The position numbers and the translations under genes were made by a program. From NCBI GenBank assembly GCA_944384295.1, contig CALWSU010000020.1:1-39510 (forward strand): DNA of 39,510 nucleotides, read 5' to 3'. Positions 1 through 8,749 of this stretch are shown here, piece by piece. The notes below the pieces were generated by a model. That model was given only the letters and a program-made list of their open reading frames with translations, was not told where the DNA came from and ran no database searches. Each line of letters starts with the position of its first letter. The stretch's first letter is position 1. Source of the DNA: an uncultured Lachnospiraceae bacterium. Its GTDB lineage: Bacteria; Bacillota; Clostridia; Lachnospirales; Anaerotignaceae.

Positions 1-70
1 GCGCTTACAAGCGCAGCTGGTAATAGCCCCTTCTAGGGGCAGAGCAAACCACCGGCTAAGCCGGTGGTCC
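1..70 (+). mobile_element. Putative right end of an IS200/IS605-like element (omegaRNA-like hairpins)
   Basis: Three hairpins sit back to back: GCGCTT/AAGCGC (1-14), GCCCC/GGGGC (26-40) and a 9-bp ACCACCGGC/GCCGGTGGT stem with a 3-base loop (48-68). They are G+C-rich while the DNA after about position 70 is very A+T-rich, so a boundary falls here. Frame 1 is open from the window edge to a TAG at 34-36, compatible with the tail of a protein such as TnpB. In IS200/IS605-type elements the 3' end of tnpB and the right end are transcribed as a structured guide RNA scaffold. The assignment rests on this pattern alone because the upstream gene lies outside the window. Confidence 0.35.
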
Positions 71-444
71 TGATTTTTATGTCGATGATAATGATATGGT
101 AAGGTGGTAAGCATTTTAAAAAATAAACCCAAGATAAAATTTTGAGAACTCATAAATTAATAGGACAATCTAAGAAAAAATATAATAGCTATAGATATCT
201 ATGAAAGAATAAAAACATAAAAGGAATGAAGGACAAAACGATATGGATATGTAATAGATATATATAGGAAAGAACTAAAGATAAAAAATAAATTCAAATC
301 AGTTAAAATGGTCATTTCTCAAAAAATATATCAAACTATTCGCAAAAGTTGTGTTTTGCGAATAGTTTTGTAAGGCAAAAAAATCCCCTTTTTTCTATAT
401 ATACTATATAAATCTCTATGTTTTTGTTTATATCGTATCATATA
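71..444. other. A+T-rich intergenic region without recognisable genes
   Basis: No open reading frame with a ribosome site is seen on either strand. The stretch is dominated by A and T runs. Its only clear structure is the perfect palindrome at 333-368. It separates the putative mobile element end from the M16 peptidase terminator. Confidence 0.6.
333..368. repeat. Perfect 15-bp inverted repeat (hairpin)
   Basis: AAACTATTCGCAAAA (333-347) and TTTTGCGAATAGTTT (354-368) are exact reverse complements around a 6-base loop. No strong U-run follows directly on either strand; on the minus strand TTTTTT begins only after a few intervening bases. It could be a second, weaker terminator behind the M16 gene or a remnant of mobile DNA. 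Confidence 0.55.
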
Positions 445-483
445 AAAAATCAACAGATAACTATATATTATCTGTTGATTTTT
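445..483 (-). terminator. Intrinsic terminator of the M16 peptidase gene
   Basis: A 16-bp stem (AAAAATCAACAGATAA, 445-460, with its complement at 468-483) and a 7-base loop lie 19 bases past the stop codon of the minus-strand peptidase gene. The stem runs into a U-rich tract on the minus strand. Confidence 0.85.
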
Positions 484-501
484 CTTTTCGTATTTTTTAT
501 T

Positions 502-3414
502 TTATGTCGTAATTAAATTTTTCACTTCTGCAAATAATTCAGATGCTTCTTGCAATTGTGTTTTATTTCCAATGGTACAGATATTATTTGTTTCTGCTAA
601 TTGTTTCAAAAATCCGGCATATTCTTGTATTTGTTCTTGTGTAGTTTCCAAAATTTCTGTACGTTCTTTTTGGCGCATTTCATTTGTCAATCCTGTAAAT
701 ACCATTGCAGCCACATAATCCATTTTTTCTGCATTCGTTTTTGGCTGATCAAAATTATTGATTGTACCAAGAATATATTTTGTCATTTCTCTTTCATTCG
801 CTGTAAAATCCGATATTTTTTGATACAATGTTCGATAAATTTGATATGTCTGTTTTAAGTTGGGATCACGATAAGAATAAAAATAAATCCCACCATTTTT
901 CTGGAAATTACATCCACAACCATAGGCACCACCTTGTACACGCACTTGGTTCCACAAATATTCTAGTGTAATGATGGTACGTAGCACTTGCATACTTCCA
1001 TGATATACTTGGTCTGTATCTGCAAAATCCCAAGATAATACATTATATTGTACAGCAGATGGGATACAAAATCCCTCTTGCGTCTGAGAAAGTTCCGGTT
1101 GTAATGCAGATTGCTTTTGTCCAATTGGAAATACGTTTACAAAATCAAATAAAAGTTTCTCAATCTCTAGTTTTTCGTCCATGCTACAGCCTATCACTGC
1201 TGTGAAATTTTGTTGCTGCAATATAGAATGTGCTGTTTCTTGCAATGCCTGTATGACAACAGAAGGATCTTGTTGTAATTGTTGTTCTACTTTTTTCAAA
1301 AATTCATAATAAGCAATTCCAGAAGTTGCTTCTTTGATGGCAGCTCCAAAAGCAATTGCCGCCCTGCTTCTGTGTATTGCAGTCAGGTGTGCACGGTTTT
1401 GAAAATAAAACTCACCCTGCAATTTGGCTGTTTGAATGATTTTTATTAAATTTTCAATCACATCAAATTTCGTTTTTGTGAAAACCTCTTTTGCAAATGA
1501 AAAAGCCTCTGGCAAATCTTGCATGAGTGTTTTGAAATTCATAGCCACAAAGGATTGATAATCGTTTTTGTTTTTACTATAAATATCATTTGTAAAAGCC
1601 AATCCGCCAAAAATTTGGTCGGTTTTTTGTGCCAATTCTTTGAATCCTGTATCCACTGTGTCTAATTTACCGTATAATTCAGTCAATAAACCAGCATATG
1701 GAATTTGTTCTTTTTTCAGATGTTCTGCATGAAATAATAACTGAATATATGCAATACCATTATTTTGCAATGGCACATGGATATATGGTATATTTTTTTG
1801 ATTACATTGCGAAAATTTAACTTCTTGCGGTTTTTTGGAAATATCTTCCAACTGCAACAATGGTATTTGTGCCAAGATTTCTGGTGTATCTTCTTTTTCT
1901 TGAAATTGTAACAAATCATGTGTTTCTTGTTCTAGCAATGATGTTTTTTGTTCTCCCATCGCTTGCAATTTTTGTTGTATTTTTTCTTGCATAGCAATAG
2001 ATTCTTTTTGCTGCAATTCGTTATCTGGTGTAAACAAGACCCATGTTTTTTCTGGATTATCCAATAAATATGTCTTTATAAAAGTTTGTAGATATCCTTC
2101 TTTGATTTTTTCTTTTAATTCTGTAAAATGATGCAACAGATGCAATGTGTCAAATGGATTTTCTCCATGCAGCCACTGTTTCATTATACGGGTTAAGTAA
2201 ATCAATCCTTTTGGTCTGCTGCCATAATCTTCTTCACGCAGTAAAAATTCTAATTTTTTGATACCAGCAGATAAAAGTTCCTGTTCAAATCCATTTTGAC
2301 AAATTGTATACAGTGTATCATGAATGATTTCTTCAAATTTTTTATAATTTTCTTTGGCGCATTTCTTCGCAATAATGCTATATACCATCTCCAATGTAGA
2401 AGAATCAAAATATCCTTCTGCTTCTTCACAGATTTGCGCATCACGCAAAGCATTTTTTAAAGGAGAGGCATTGGTTTCCAACAATAAATATCCAATCAAT
2501 TGCATCGCTAAAATTTGTTGTACATCTGTACAATGTCCTACCTTGAAATTACACGAAAAATATGCTTGCTCTGACCCTTCGCCTTCTGATGGATAACTAC
2601 CTTGCAACCATACATTCGGTCGCGGTACCTTTGTCAATGCGATTTTCTGCAATTTTTCTGTTTTGGTAAAATGAGATAAATATGCTTCGTCTAAATGTTT
2701 CATGCAATATAATGCATCCATATCACCATATAAATAAATGTAGGCGTTCGATGGATGATAATATTTTTTATGAAAATTCAAAAAAGCATCATAGGAAAGA
2801 TCCAAAATTGCCATAGGTTCTCCACCTGATTCAAAGCCATATGTGGTTTCTCCAAATATGCTACGAGCATTGAAAGATGCCAGCCGACTTTCTGCATCTG
2901 CTAATGCACCCTTCATCTCATTGAACACAACTCCAGTAGCTTGCATTGCATTTTCTGTAACGTCATAACGCCAACCTTCTTGCAAAAAAATCCCTTTATA
3001 TTGATAGATATTCGGATAAAATACTGCATCTAAATATACATCCATCATATTTCGAAAATCAGTTTCATTACAACTTGCAATGGGATACATTGTCTTATCG
3101 GCATATGTCATTGCATTCAAAAAAGTGTTCAAAGAACCTTTTGCCAATTCATTAAATGGGTCTTTTGCTTGATATTTTCTTGAACCACATAATACAGAAT
3201 GTTCTAATATATGTGGTGTGCCACAATCATTTTCGGGTGATGTCTGAAAAGCAATGGAAAAAACTTTATTTGTATCTGGGGATTGTATATAGCATAATTG
3301 TGCCCCACTTTTTTCATGTAAAAACAAATATCCTGTCGCATTTAATTCTGGCAATTGTTCTTGTGATAATAAACGAAAACCGTGATAAATTTTATGATTG
3401 TACCATGTTTCCAT
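502..3414 (-). CDS. M16C-family zinc metallopeptidase (PreP/insulinase-like)
   Basis: A 970-residue protein of the presequence-protease type, in which two fused M16 halves form a closed chamber that degrades oligopeptides. The inverted zinc motif HxxEH is present as H68-I-L-E71-H72, inside GTPHILEHS. The usual downstream zinc-ligand glutamate is probably E166 in VVFNEMKG. Length fits the M16C family (about 950-1000). There is no signal peptide or membrane segment, so a cytoplasmic peptide-scavenging role is inferred. The start ATG (3412-3414) has AGGAGG a few bases upstream. The gene is monocistronic, with a strong terminator after it and a divergent chemoreceptor gene before it. The natural substrate cannot be told from sequence. 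Confidence 0.9.
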   Translation of the reverse strand: METWYNHKIYHGFRLLSQEQLPELNATGYLFLHEKSGAQLCYIQSPDTNKVFSIAFQTSPENDCGTPHILEHSVLCGSRKYQAKDPFNELAKGSLNTFLNAMTYADKTMYPIASCNETDFRNMMDVYLDAVFYPNIYQYKGIFLQEGWRYDVTENAMQATGVVFNEMKGALADAESRLASFNARSIFGETTYGFESGGEPMAILDLSYDAFLNFHKKYYHPSNAYIYLYGDMDALYCMKHLDEAYLSHFTKTEKLQKIALTKVPRPNVWLQGSYPSEGEGSEQAYFSCNFKVGHCTDVQQILAMQLIGYLLLETNASPLKNALRDAQICEEAEGYFDSSTLEMVYSIIAKKCAKENYKKFEEIIHDTLYTICQNGFEQELLSAGIKKLEFLLREEDYGSRPKGLIYLTRIMKQWLHGENPFDTLHLLHHFTELKEKIKEGYLQTFIKTYLLDNPEKTWVLFTPDNELQQKESIAMQEKIQQKLQAMGEQKTSLLEQETHDLLQFQEKEDTPEILAQIPLLQLEDISKKPQEVKFSQCNQKNIPYIHVPLQNNGIAYIQLLFHAEHLKKEQIPYAGLLTELYGKLDTVDTGFKELAQKTDQIFGGLAFTNDIYSKNKNDYQSFVAMNFKTLMQDLPEAFSFAKEVFTKTKFDVIENLIKIIQTAKLQGEFYFQNRAHLTAIHRSRAAIAFGAAIKEATSGIAYYEFLKKVEQQLQQDPSVVIQALQETAHSILQQQNFTAVIGCSMDEKLEIEKLLFDFVNVFPIGQKQSALQPELSQTQEGFCIPSAVQYNVLSWDFADTDQVYHGSMQVLRTIITLEYLWNQVRVQGGAYGCGCNFQKNGGIYFYSYRDPNLKQTYQIYRTLYQKISDFTANEREMTKYILGTINNFDQPKTNAEKMDYVAAMVFTGLTNEMRQKERTEILETTQEQIQEYAGFLKQLAETNNICTIGNKTQLQEASELFAEVKNLITT

Positions 3415-3542
3415 GCATGTCCTCCTTTATATCATATAACATTCATATCATTCAAAAATATAAATTACTTTTAGTGTATCATAAGATTTTATGCAATTGC
3501 AATTGAAATCAAAAGAAATATAAATAAATTATCGTTATTTTA

Positions 3543-3572
3543 TTGACATAATATTTTTAACAGGGGTAAAAT
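3543..3572 (+). promoter_or_regulatory. Sigma-A-type promoter of the chemoreceptor gene
   Basis: TTGACA (3543-3548), an 18-bp spacer and TAAAAT (3567-3572). Transcription would begin near 3579, only about 11 bases before the ATG at 3590, which favours the later ATG at 3617 as the real start. Confidence 0.65.
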
Positions 3573-3616
3573 AGAAAAAAAGTAAAAAAATGAAAAAAGA
3601 ATGGGGAGAAGCGATT

Positions 3617-5449
3617 ATGAAACATGCTATGAAGCAATCCACGTTGCTATCAATCTTAAATTTTGTCACCATAGGATTAGCTATCATTATGGGAATCTTT
3701 TTTGTTTTGGTTATGTTTTTTAATAACCAAGTGATACAAAAAACACAAGTACAAATCCAGTTAAATCATTATGCACAACAATTTATTGATGCATCAGAAA
3801 ATTTGACGGAATCTGTACGTGGCTATGCGGCTACCGGTGATAAAAAATATTATGACGCTTATAATACAGAAGTCAATGTAGACCAAAACAGAGAAAATAG
3901 CATTATGCTCATGGAAGAAATTGGTATCACAGATACAGAAATGGCTCTCATTGATCAAATGGCTGCATTGTCTGACCAATTGGTACCATTAGAACAAGAT
4001 GCTATGAAACAGGTACAAATGAACCAAAGTGCCAAAGCGATACAATATGTTTATGGTACAGAATATTCCAATACACTTACACAAATACATGAATTGCAAA
4101 GTGACTTCTTAAATGAATTAGAAACAAGAACACAAAATGAAATCAATCAAGCAGATCGCAGTGCTATCGCTTTACAGATTATTTCTATTATTTTTACAAT
4201 CTGCGTAATCATTTCCCAAGTCTTTAGCATTTTAATTACAAAACGACACATCATCCGACCAATTCACCTTTTGAAAGAAGAAATGATAGAATTATCCAAA
4301 GGTAATTTAGATGCTGAATCAAAATTAGTACCTGATACTTCAGAATTGGGCATGTTGATTTCAGCTATGCATACCACCAAACATGCGCTCCGGTCTTATA
4401 TTTCTGATATTCGCCAAAAACTGAATGGTATGGCACAAGGAAATATGAACCAAACAGTAGAGTTGGATTATGTTGGAGATTTTGCAGAAATCAAGCATTC
4501 TTTAGAAGAAATATTATTGGCTTTGAATCATACATTACATAATATTGACCAATCCGCAGAAAGAGTAAACGAAAACGCTGTACAAGTAGCGGATGGCGCA
4601 CAGGCATTGGCGCAAGGTTCTACAGAACAAGCATCTTCTGTACAAGAATTGGCGGCAACCATTAGTGATGTTTCACAACAGATTAATCAAACAGCAGTGA
4701 ATGTAGACGAAGCAATGCAAGAAATCAATCGTTCTAGTCAAGATGTCATGTTATGTAATCAAAAAATGTCTGAAATGACGGAAGCTATGAATGAAATTCG
4801 TACAGCTTCACAACAAATTGCAAATATTATCAAAGCAATTGAAGATATTGCATTCCAAACCAATATTTTGGCTCTGAATGCAGCAGTAGAAGCAGCAAGA
4901 GCTGGTGCAGCCGGAAAAGGTTTTGCAGTTGTTGCAGATGAAGTAAGTAATCTTGCAAGCAAAAGTGCAGAAGCAAGTAAACAAACTGCACAATTGATAG
5001 ACAATGCAACTACTGCTGTGGACAAAGGTGTTGTGATTGCAACAGAAACCGCAGAAGCATTACTTGGTGTCGTGCATAGCATACAAAAAAGCGATGGCTT
5101 GATGTCAAAAATATATGATGATACACGTGCACAAACAGATGCAGTTTCTCAAATTGATATTGGTGTTGGACAAATTTCCACTGTCGTTCAAACAAATTCT
5201 GCTACAGCAGAACAAAGTGCGGCTGCAAGTGCAGAAATGGGACAGCAAGCAAACCTACTAAAAAGCTTGGTAAATCAATTCCAATTATCCCAAAATTTAT
5301 TTGGAGACGATGGTATGCATCAAAAAATATTTGAATCTAGCCCTACACAATTTACACAAAATAATACAACACAAGATACAGAACCTGTTATGCTCTATCC
5401 TGAGCCACAGCCTTCTTATGAATCTTATGGACATGATGCAAAATATTAA
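3617..5449 (+). CDS. Methyl-accepting chemotaxis protein
   Basis: A transmembrane chemoreceptor of about 610 residues. Visible parts in order: a short basic N-terminus, a first membrane helix ([22 protein letters not shown]), a helical extracellular sensor of about 150 residues, a second membrane helix ([20 protein letters not shown]), a HAMP linker and a long cytoplasmic coiled-coil signalling domain. The conserved hairpin tip that contacts CheA/CheW is clear ([20 protein letters not shown]). The C-terminus is acidic and aromatic and lacks an obvious CheR-binding pentapeptide. The ATG at 3617 has GGGGAG 8 bases upstream, whereas the ATG at 3590 has no ribosome site and lies almost at the predicted transcription start. 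The ligand is unknown. Confidence 0.88.
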   Translation: MKHAMKQSTLLSILNFVTIGLAIIMGIFFVLVMFFNNQVIQKTQVQIQLNHYAQQFIDASENLTESVRGYAATGDKKYYDAYNTEVNVDQNRENSIMLMEEIGITDTEMALIDQMAALSDQLVPLEQDAMKQVQMNQSAKAIQYVYGTEYSNTLTQIHELQSDFLNELETRTQNEINQADRSAIALQIISIIFTICVIISQVFSILITKRHIIRPIHLLKEEMIELSKGNLDAESKLVPDTSELGMLISAMHTTKHALRSYISDIRQKLNGMAQGNMNQTVELDYVGDFAEIKHSLEEILLALNHTLHNIDQSAERVNENAVQVADGAQALAQGSTEQASSVQELAATISDVSQQINQTAVNVDEAMQEINRSSQDVMLCNQKMSEMTEAMNEIRTASQQIANIIKAIEDIAFQTNILALNAAVEAARAGAAGKGFAVVADEVSNLASKSAEASKQTAQLIDNATTAVDKGVVIATETAEALLGVVHSIQKSDGLMSKIYDDTRAQTDAVSQIDIGVGQISTVVQTNSATAEQSAAASAEMGQQANLLKSLVNQFQLSQNLFGDDGMHQKIFESSPTQFTQNNTTQDTEPVMLYPEPQPSYESYGHDAKY

Positions 5450-5475
5450 AAAATATCAATTCGTATAACAGAAAG

Positions 5476-5520
5476 AAAACACACAAAGTCTATGTTCAAA
5501 TGGGATTTTGTGTGTTTTTT
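5476..5520 (+). terminator. Intrinsic terminator of the chemoreceptor gene
   Basis: AAAACACACAAA (5476-5487) pairs with TTTGTGTGTTTT (5507-5518), a 12-bp stem followed by T residues, 27 bases after the stop codon. It separates the receptor from the LysR gene. Confidence 0.8.
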
Positions 5521-5562
5521 CTATCTTTTATCGTACACAATAAAAAAGAAAGGAAACCATAT

Positions 5563-6435
5563 ATGACATTAAGAGTCTTAAAAATATTTATTGCAGTTGC
5601 AGAAGAACAAAATATGCATCGAGCAGCCGAAAGGCTCTATATTTCTCAACCTGCTATTAGCCAAGCCATATCCGATTTGGAAAAAGAATATCATGTCAAA
5701 TTATTTGAACGTATTTCACAAAGATTATATTTGACAGACATTGCAAAGGAATTATTATCTTATGCGTATCGTGTTGTGAGAGCTTATGAAGAAATGGAAA
5801 ATATGTTGCTCACAAAAGGTCAATGCAAACAAATTAAAATTGGAACAAGTGTTTCTGTTGGAACTTGTTTGCTTTATGAATTATTAGACCAATTGAAACA
5901 GCAACATCCAGAAGTCGAGGTATCTGTTGTAGTAAACAACACAGGTTACATCGAACAACTTTTATTGGAAAGTCAAATTGATGTGGGGATTGTAGAAGGA
6001 AAAATTGTAGCAAATGAATTACGATGTCATGATGTGTGCGAAGATGAATTGATATTAGTAGCCTCCCCCTCTCATTCATTTGCACATACAGTATGTACCA
6101 TTCAGGATTTACAGGGGGAGGTATTTATTTCTCGTGAAAAAGGAAGCTACGATAGAAATCAATTTGAAAGATATTTACAAGATCATCATTTTTCTATACA
6201 AAAACGATGGATTTGCTCTAATACAGAAGCAATCAAAAACGCTGTAATTCGTGACTATGGTGTCGCAATTTTATCTCGTATGGTAGTACAAACAGAATTG
6301 TCACAAGGCATATTATCTGAAATCCATTTACAAAATGTTTCCATCAAACGAAACATACAGTTTGTATATCATAAAGATAAATCCATTACAGACGAAATGA
6401 AATGGTTTGCGCATGCTTGCGGCTTATCCTTATAA
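5563..6435 (+). CDS. LysR-family transcriptional regulator
   Basis: 290 residues with the standard layout. An N-terminal winged helix-turn-helix spans residues 1-60 (MTLRVLKIF, AAERLYISQPAISQAI, LFER), followed by a linker helix and a periplasmic-binding-protein-like effector domain from about residue 90. A longer reading frame opens at 5500, but that start lies inside the preceding terminator. The ATG at 5563 has an AAAGGA site 8 bases upstream and begins exactly at the family's conserved MTLR start. The gene converges on the chromate-type transporter pair, overlapping it by 6 bp at the stop codons. That makes the transporter a candidate target, but LysR genes usually lie divergent to their targets, so this is only a guess. 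Confidence 0.88.
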   Translation: MTLRVLKIFIAVAEEQNMHRAAERLYISQPAISQAISDLEKEYHVKLFERISQRLYLTDIAKELLSYAYRVVRAYEEMENMLLTKGQCKQIKIGTSVSVGTCLLYELLDQLKQQHPEVEVSVVVNNTGYIEQLLLESQIDVGIVEGKIVANELRCHDVCEDELILVASPSHSFAHTVCTIQDLQGEVFISREKGSYDRNQFERYLQDHHFSIQKRWICSNTEAIKNAVIRDYGVAILSRMVVQTELSQGILSEIHLQNVSIKRNIQFVYHKDKSITDEMKWFAHACGLSL

Positions 6436-7008
6436 ACCAGTGAACAGATACAAAGCGGTACCAATCACACCAGAACCTAATATAATTTGGATTGCACCAA
6501 CTTTATCTTTGTATTTTCTCAGCAAATAAAATGCTACACCAAAAATACCTAATTCAATGATATGCAAATTAGATAAACTTGCTCCAGCAAAATCTGCATT
6601 GAATAATGCTAACATAAAGATAGAAACACCAGCAGAGCCAATCAAAGCAACCACTGCGGGACGCATTGCAGTCAATACAGTTTGTACTCCAGAAAAAGAA
6701 CGATATTTATAGTAAAAATGCGCCAATGTCAAACAAATTATAAAAGATGGAATGATACATCCAATGGTGCAAAGTATCGCACCGAAAGGTCCAGCCAATC
6801 TTGTACCAACAAATGTAGAAGAATTGATAGAGATTGGTCCTGGTGTCATTTCTGCAATCGTAATCAAATCAGAAAATTCTGGCATTGTCATAAGACCATG
6901 TGTATTTACAATTTGATCTTGAATCAAAGGTATGGCTGCATATCCCCCACCAACAGAAAATAAACCTACTTTGATAAAAGCAAAGAATAATTTAATGAGT
7001 AGTTCCAT
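6430..7008 (-). CDS. Chromate transporter-type membrane protein, subunit 2
   Basis: 192 residues, a single ChrA domain of the short-chain (split) type. It has the family's glycine-rich start SVGGGYAAIP and the TPGPISINSS motif, and hydrophobic segments throughout. In this group two homologous half-proteins encoded side by side form one transporter. The start ATG lies inside the end of the preceding gene (17-bp overlap) with GGGAGG upstream, indicating translational coupling. Family members export chromate or related oxyanions, but many in anaerobes have no proven substrate, so the chromate label is by homology only. Confidence 0.85.
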   Translation of the reverse strand: MELLIKLFFAFIKVGLFSVGGGYAAIPLIQDQIVNTHGLMTMPEFSDLITIAEMTPGPISINSSTFVGTRLAGPFGAILCTIGCIIPSFIICLTLAHFYYKYRSFSGVQTVLTAMRPAVVALIGSAGVSIFMLALFNADFAGASLSNLHIIELGIFGVAFYLLRKYKDKVGAIQIILGSGVIGTALYLFTGL

Positions 7009-7591
7009 AGTTTTTTACGCCTCCCTTATTTTTGTATGTTTGATAAATGACTTGAGAAATACCAATTGCCAAGCAAAGCAAAATAATCAACATTGCACTT
7101 ACGCCAAAGAAATATGTGCTAACAAATGCAAGTCCCATCAGCGTAATATAAAATACAGATTTTGTTTTCCATACATTCTGTGCCAAATTTAATGTCACAT
7201 CTAATATAACAGCCGCAACACCTGCACGCATGACTTGTAAAGCAATCGCAATATAGGTATTTGTGCGGAATTGTTTGTAAAATACACAAATCAATGAAAT
7301 AATAATCATGGGTGGTAATATGGTTCCAAGTACTGCAATCAAAGAACCCAATACGCCATACATGCGATACCCTATTATGACAGAAGCATTTACTGGCAAT
7401 GGACCAGGAGAAGATTGTGTAATTGCCGTAATATCAAGCATTTCATTTTCTTCTAGCCAGCCTAGTTCCTCTACAAATTTCTTTTTCATCAATGATACAA
7501 TCACGAATCCACCGCCAAATGTACAGGCACTTAGAATAAACATTGTTTTAAATAACGTCCATAGGTCTTTTGGTTTACAGCTTTTCATCAT
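6992..7591 (-). CDS. Chromate transporter-type membrane protein, subunit 1
   Basis: 199 residues, the first of two short ChrA-domain proteins. Motifs are TFGGGFVIVSL near the N-terminus and SSPGPLPVNAS in the middle, parallel to those of its partner. Several membrane helices are present. The start has two consecutive ATG codons preceded by AGGAGGG. Its last codons overlap the partner gene by 17 bp. A promoter is visible at 7634-7662. Substrate is uncertain. Confidence 0.85.
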   Translation of the reverse strand: MMKSCKPKDLWTLFKTMFILSACTFGGGFVIVSLMKKKFVEELGWLEENEMLDITAITQSSPGPLPVNASVIIGYRMYGVLGSLIAVLGTILPPMIIISLICVFYKQFRTNTYIAIALQVMRAGVAAVILDVTLNLAQNVWKTKSVFYITLMGLAFVSTYFFGVSAMLIILLCLAIGISQVIYQTYKNKGGVKNYGTTH

Positions 7592-7633
7592 ATGATACCC
7601 TCCTTATATGTAGTACGTGTTTTTGTTGGTTTT

Positions 7634-7662
7634 AGTATATTATAAGATAGTCGATATGTAAA
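7634..7662 (-). promoter_or_regulatory. Probable promoter of the chromate-type transporter operon
   Basis: On the minus strand TTTACA (7657-7662), 17 bp and TATACT (7634-7639). It is overlapped by an inverted repeat TATAAG (7641-7646) / CTTATA (7666-7671), a possible regulator site. Confidence 0.45.
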
Positions 7663-7712
7663 ATACTTATATTTTATTAAACTAATAATAATTTTATTAT
7701 TAATTGGCTATA

Positions 7713-7757
7713 AAAAAACTCTGTACAAAGAATTAACATCCTTGTACAGAGTTTTTT
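7713..7757 (-). terminator. Intrinsic terminator of uppP
   Basis: AAAAAACTCTGTACAA (7713-7728) pairs perfectly with 7742-7757, giving a 16-bp stem that ends in a U-run on the minus strand, just past the uppP stop codon. Confidence 0.85.
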
Positions 7758-7760
7758 ATT

Positions 7761-8621
7761 TTAAGAAGCAAATAAACCAAAATACATCAATACAATGATA
7801 CCTAAAATAATACGATACCAACCAAAGACTTTAAAATCATGACGTTTAATGTAATCCATCAAAAATTTGATTACAATGATAGAAACAATAAATGCAGTGA
7901 TCAAGCCTGTCAACAAAATAGCAAGTTCCATTCCTGAAAAATGAAATCCAAATTGCACGATTTTTAATAAGCTAGCACCAAACATAACCGGAATTGCTAA
8001 GAAGAATGTAAATTCCGCCGCAACCTTACGGGATACACCCAACAATAATGCCCCAACAATGGTAGCACCAGAACGAGAGGTGCCCGGAAAAATTGCAGCA
8101 ATCAATTGAAAGAAACCAATAAAAAGCGCTAATGTAAATGTAATTTCTGCTAAAGAATTGATTCTTGCTGCTTTTCCTTTATGACGTTCTTCAATCAACA
8201 AAAAGGCAACACCAAATATAATTAATGCGAGCGCAACTGTTGTATAATTGTAAAACCAAGCTTCAAATTGCTCACTAAACAAAAGACCAATGATAGCAGC
8301 TGGTACGCAAGCAACCAATATTTTGCACCACAAAATCACAATATCTATCTTTAAATAAGATATTAAACCAGTTTTTTTGCGCCTTGGGTCATAAGGCGGT
8401 TTTTGAAATGGAAAAATCGAATGCCAGAAAATAACTACAACAGCTAAGATTGCACCCAATTGAATGACAACTTCAAACATACGATAAAATTCTTCTGTTA
8501 CTTGTAATGGCATGAATTCATTTAACAATATCATATGTCCAGTACTACTGATCGGCAACCATTCTGTAATCCCTTCCACAATACCAAATACTACTGCTTT
8601 GATTAACTCAATCCAATCCAT
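7761..8621 (-). CDS. uppP: Undecaprenyl-diphosphatase (UppP/BacA)
   Basis: 286-residue integral membrane enzyme that removes a phosphate from undecaprenyl diphosphate, recycling the lipid carrier for peptidoglycan synthesis and often giving low-level bacitracin resistance. Both family signatures are visible: EGITEWLPISSTGHM near the N-terminus, holding the catalytic glutamates, and FPGTSRSGAT in the middle. Multiple hydrophobic helices follow. A longer frame begins at 8645, but the ATG at 8621 (MDWIEL) has GAGGG five bases upstream and matches the normal family start. A TATAAT at 8664-8669 on the minus strand is a likely -10 element. It acts in the same pathway as the mra/mur genes later in the window but is not in their operon. 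Confidence 0.92.
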   Translation of the reverse strand: MDWIELIKAVVFGIVEGITEWLPISSTGHMILLNEFMPLQVTEEFYRMFEVVIQLGAILAVVVIFWHSIFPFQKPPYDPRRKKTGLISYLKIDIVILWCKILVACVPAAIIGLLFSEQFEAWFYNYTTVALALIIFGVAFLLIEERHKGKAARINSLAEITFTLALFIGFFQLIAAIFPGTSRSGATIVGALLLGVSRKVAAEFTFFLAIPVMFGASLLKIVQFGFHFSGMELAILLTGLITAFIVSIIVIKFLMDYIKRHDFKVFGWYRIILGIIVLMYFGLFAS

Positions 8622-8749
8622 GATTTCCCTCTTTCCTAAAGTCATTCCTAGTTACTTCCTATCATTATACTATGCTAATACAAAAATATCCATCAAAATT
8701 ATGTATATATGAGAAAACAATAAAAAATAAATTTATTGACATAATATTG

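Noticed and set aside
3156..3506. A 116-codon plus-strand frame overlapping the start of the M16 gene
   Set aside because: Antisense shadow without a ribosome site; the part beyond 3414 is the divergent promoter region.
3590..3616. ATG at 3590 as the chemoreceptor start
   Set aside because: No ribosome site and only about 11 bases from the predicted transcription start; the ATG at 3617 has GGGGAG at good distance.
5500..5562. N-terminal extension of the LysR protein
   Set aside because: It lies inside the chemoreceptor terminator, has no ribosome site and would precede the family's normal start.
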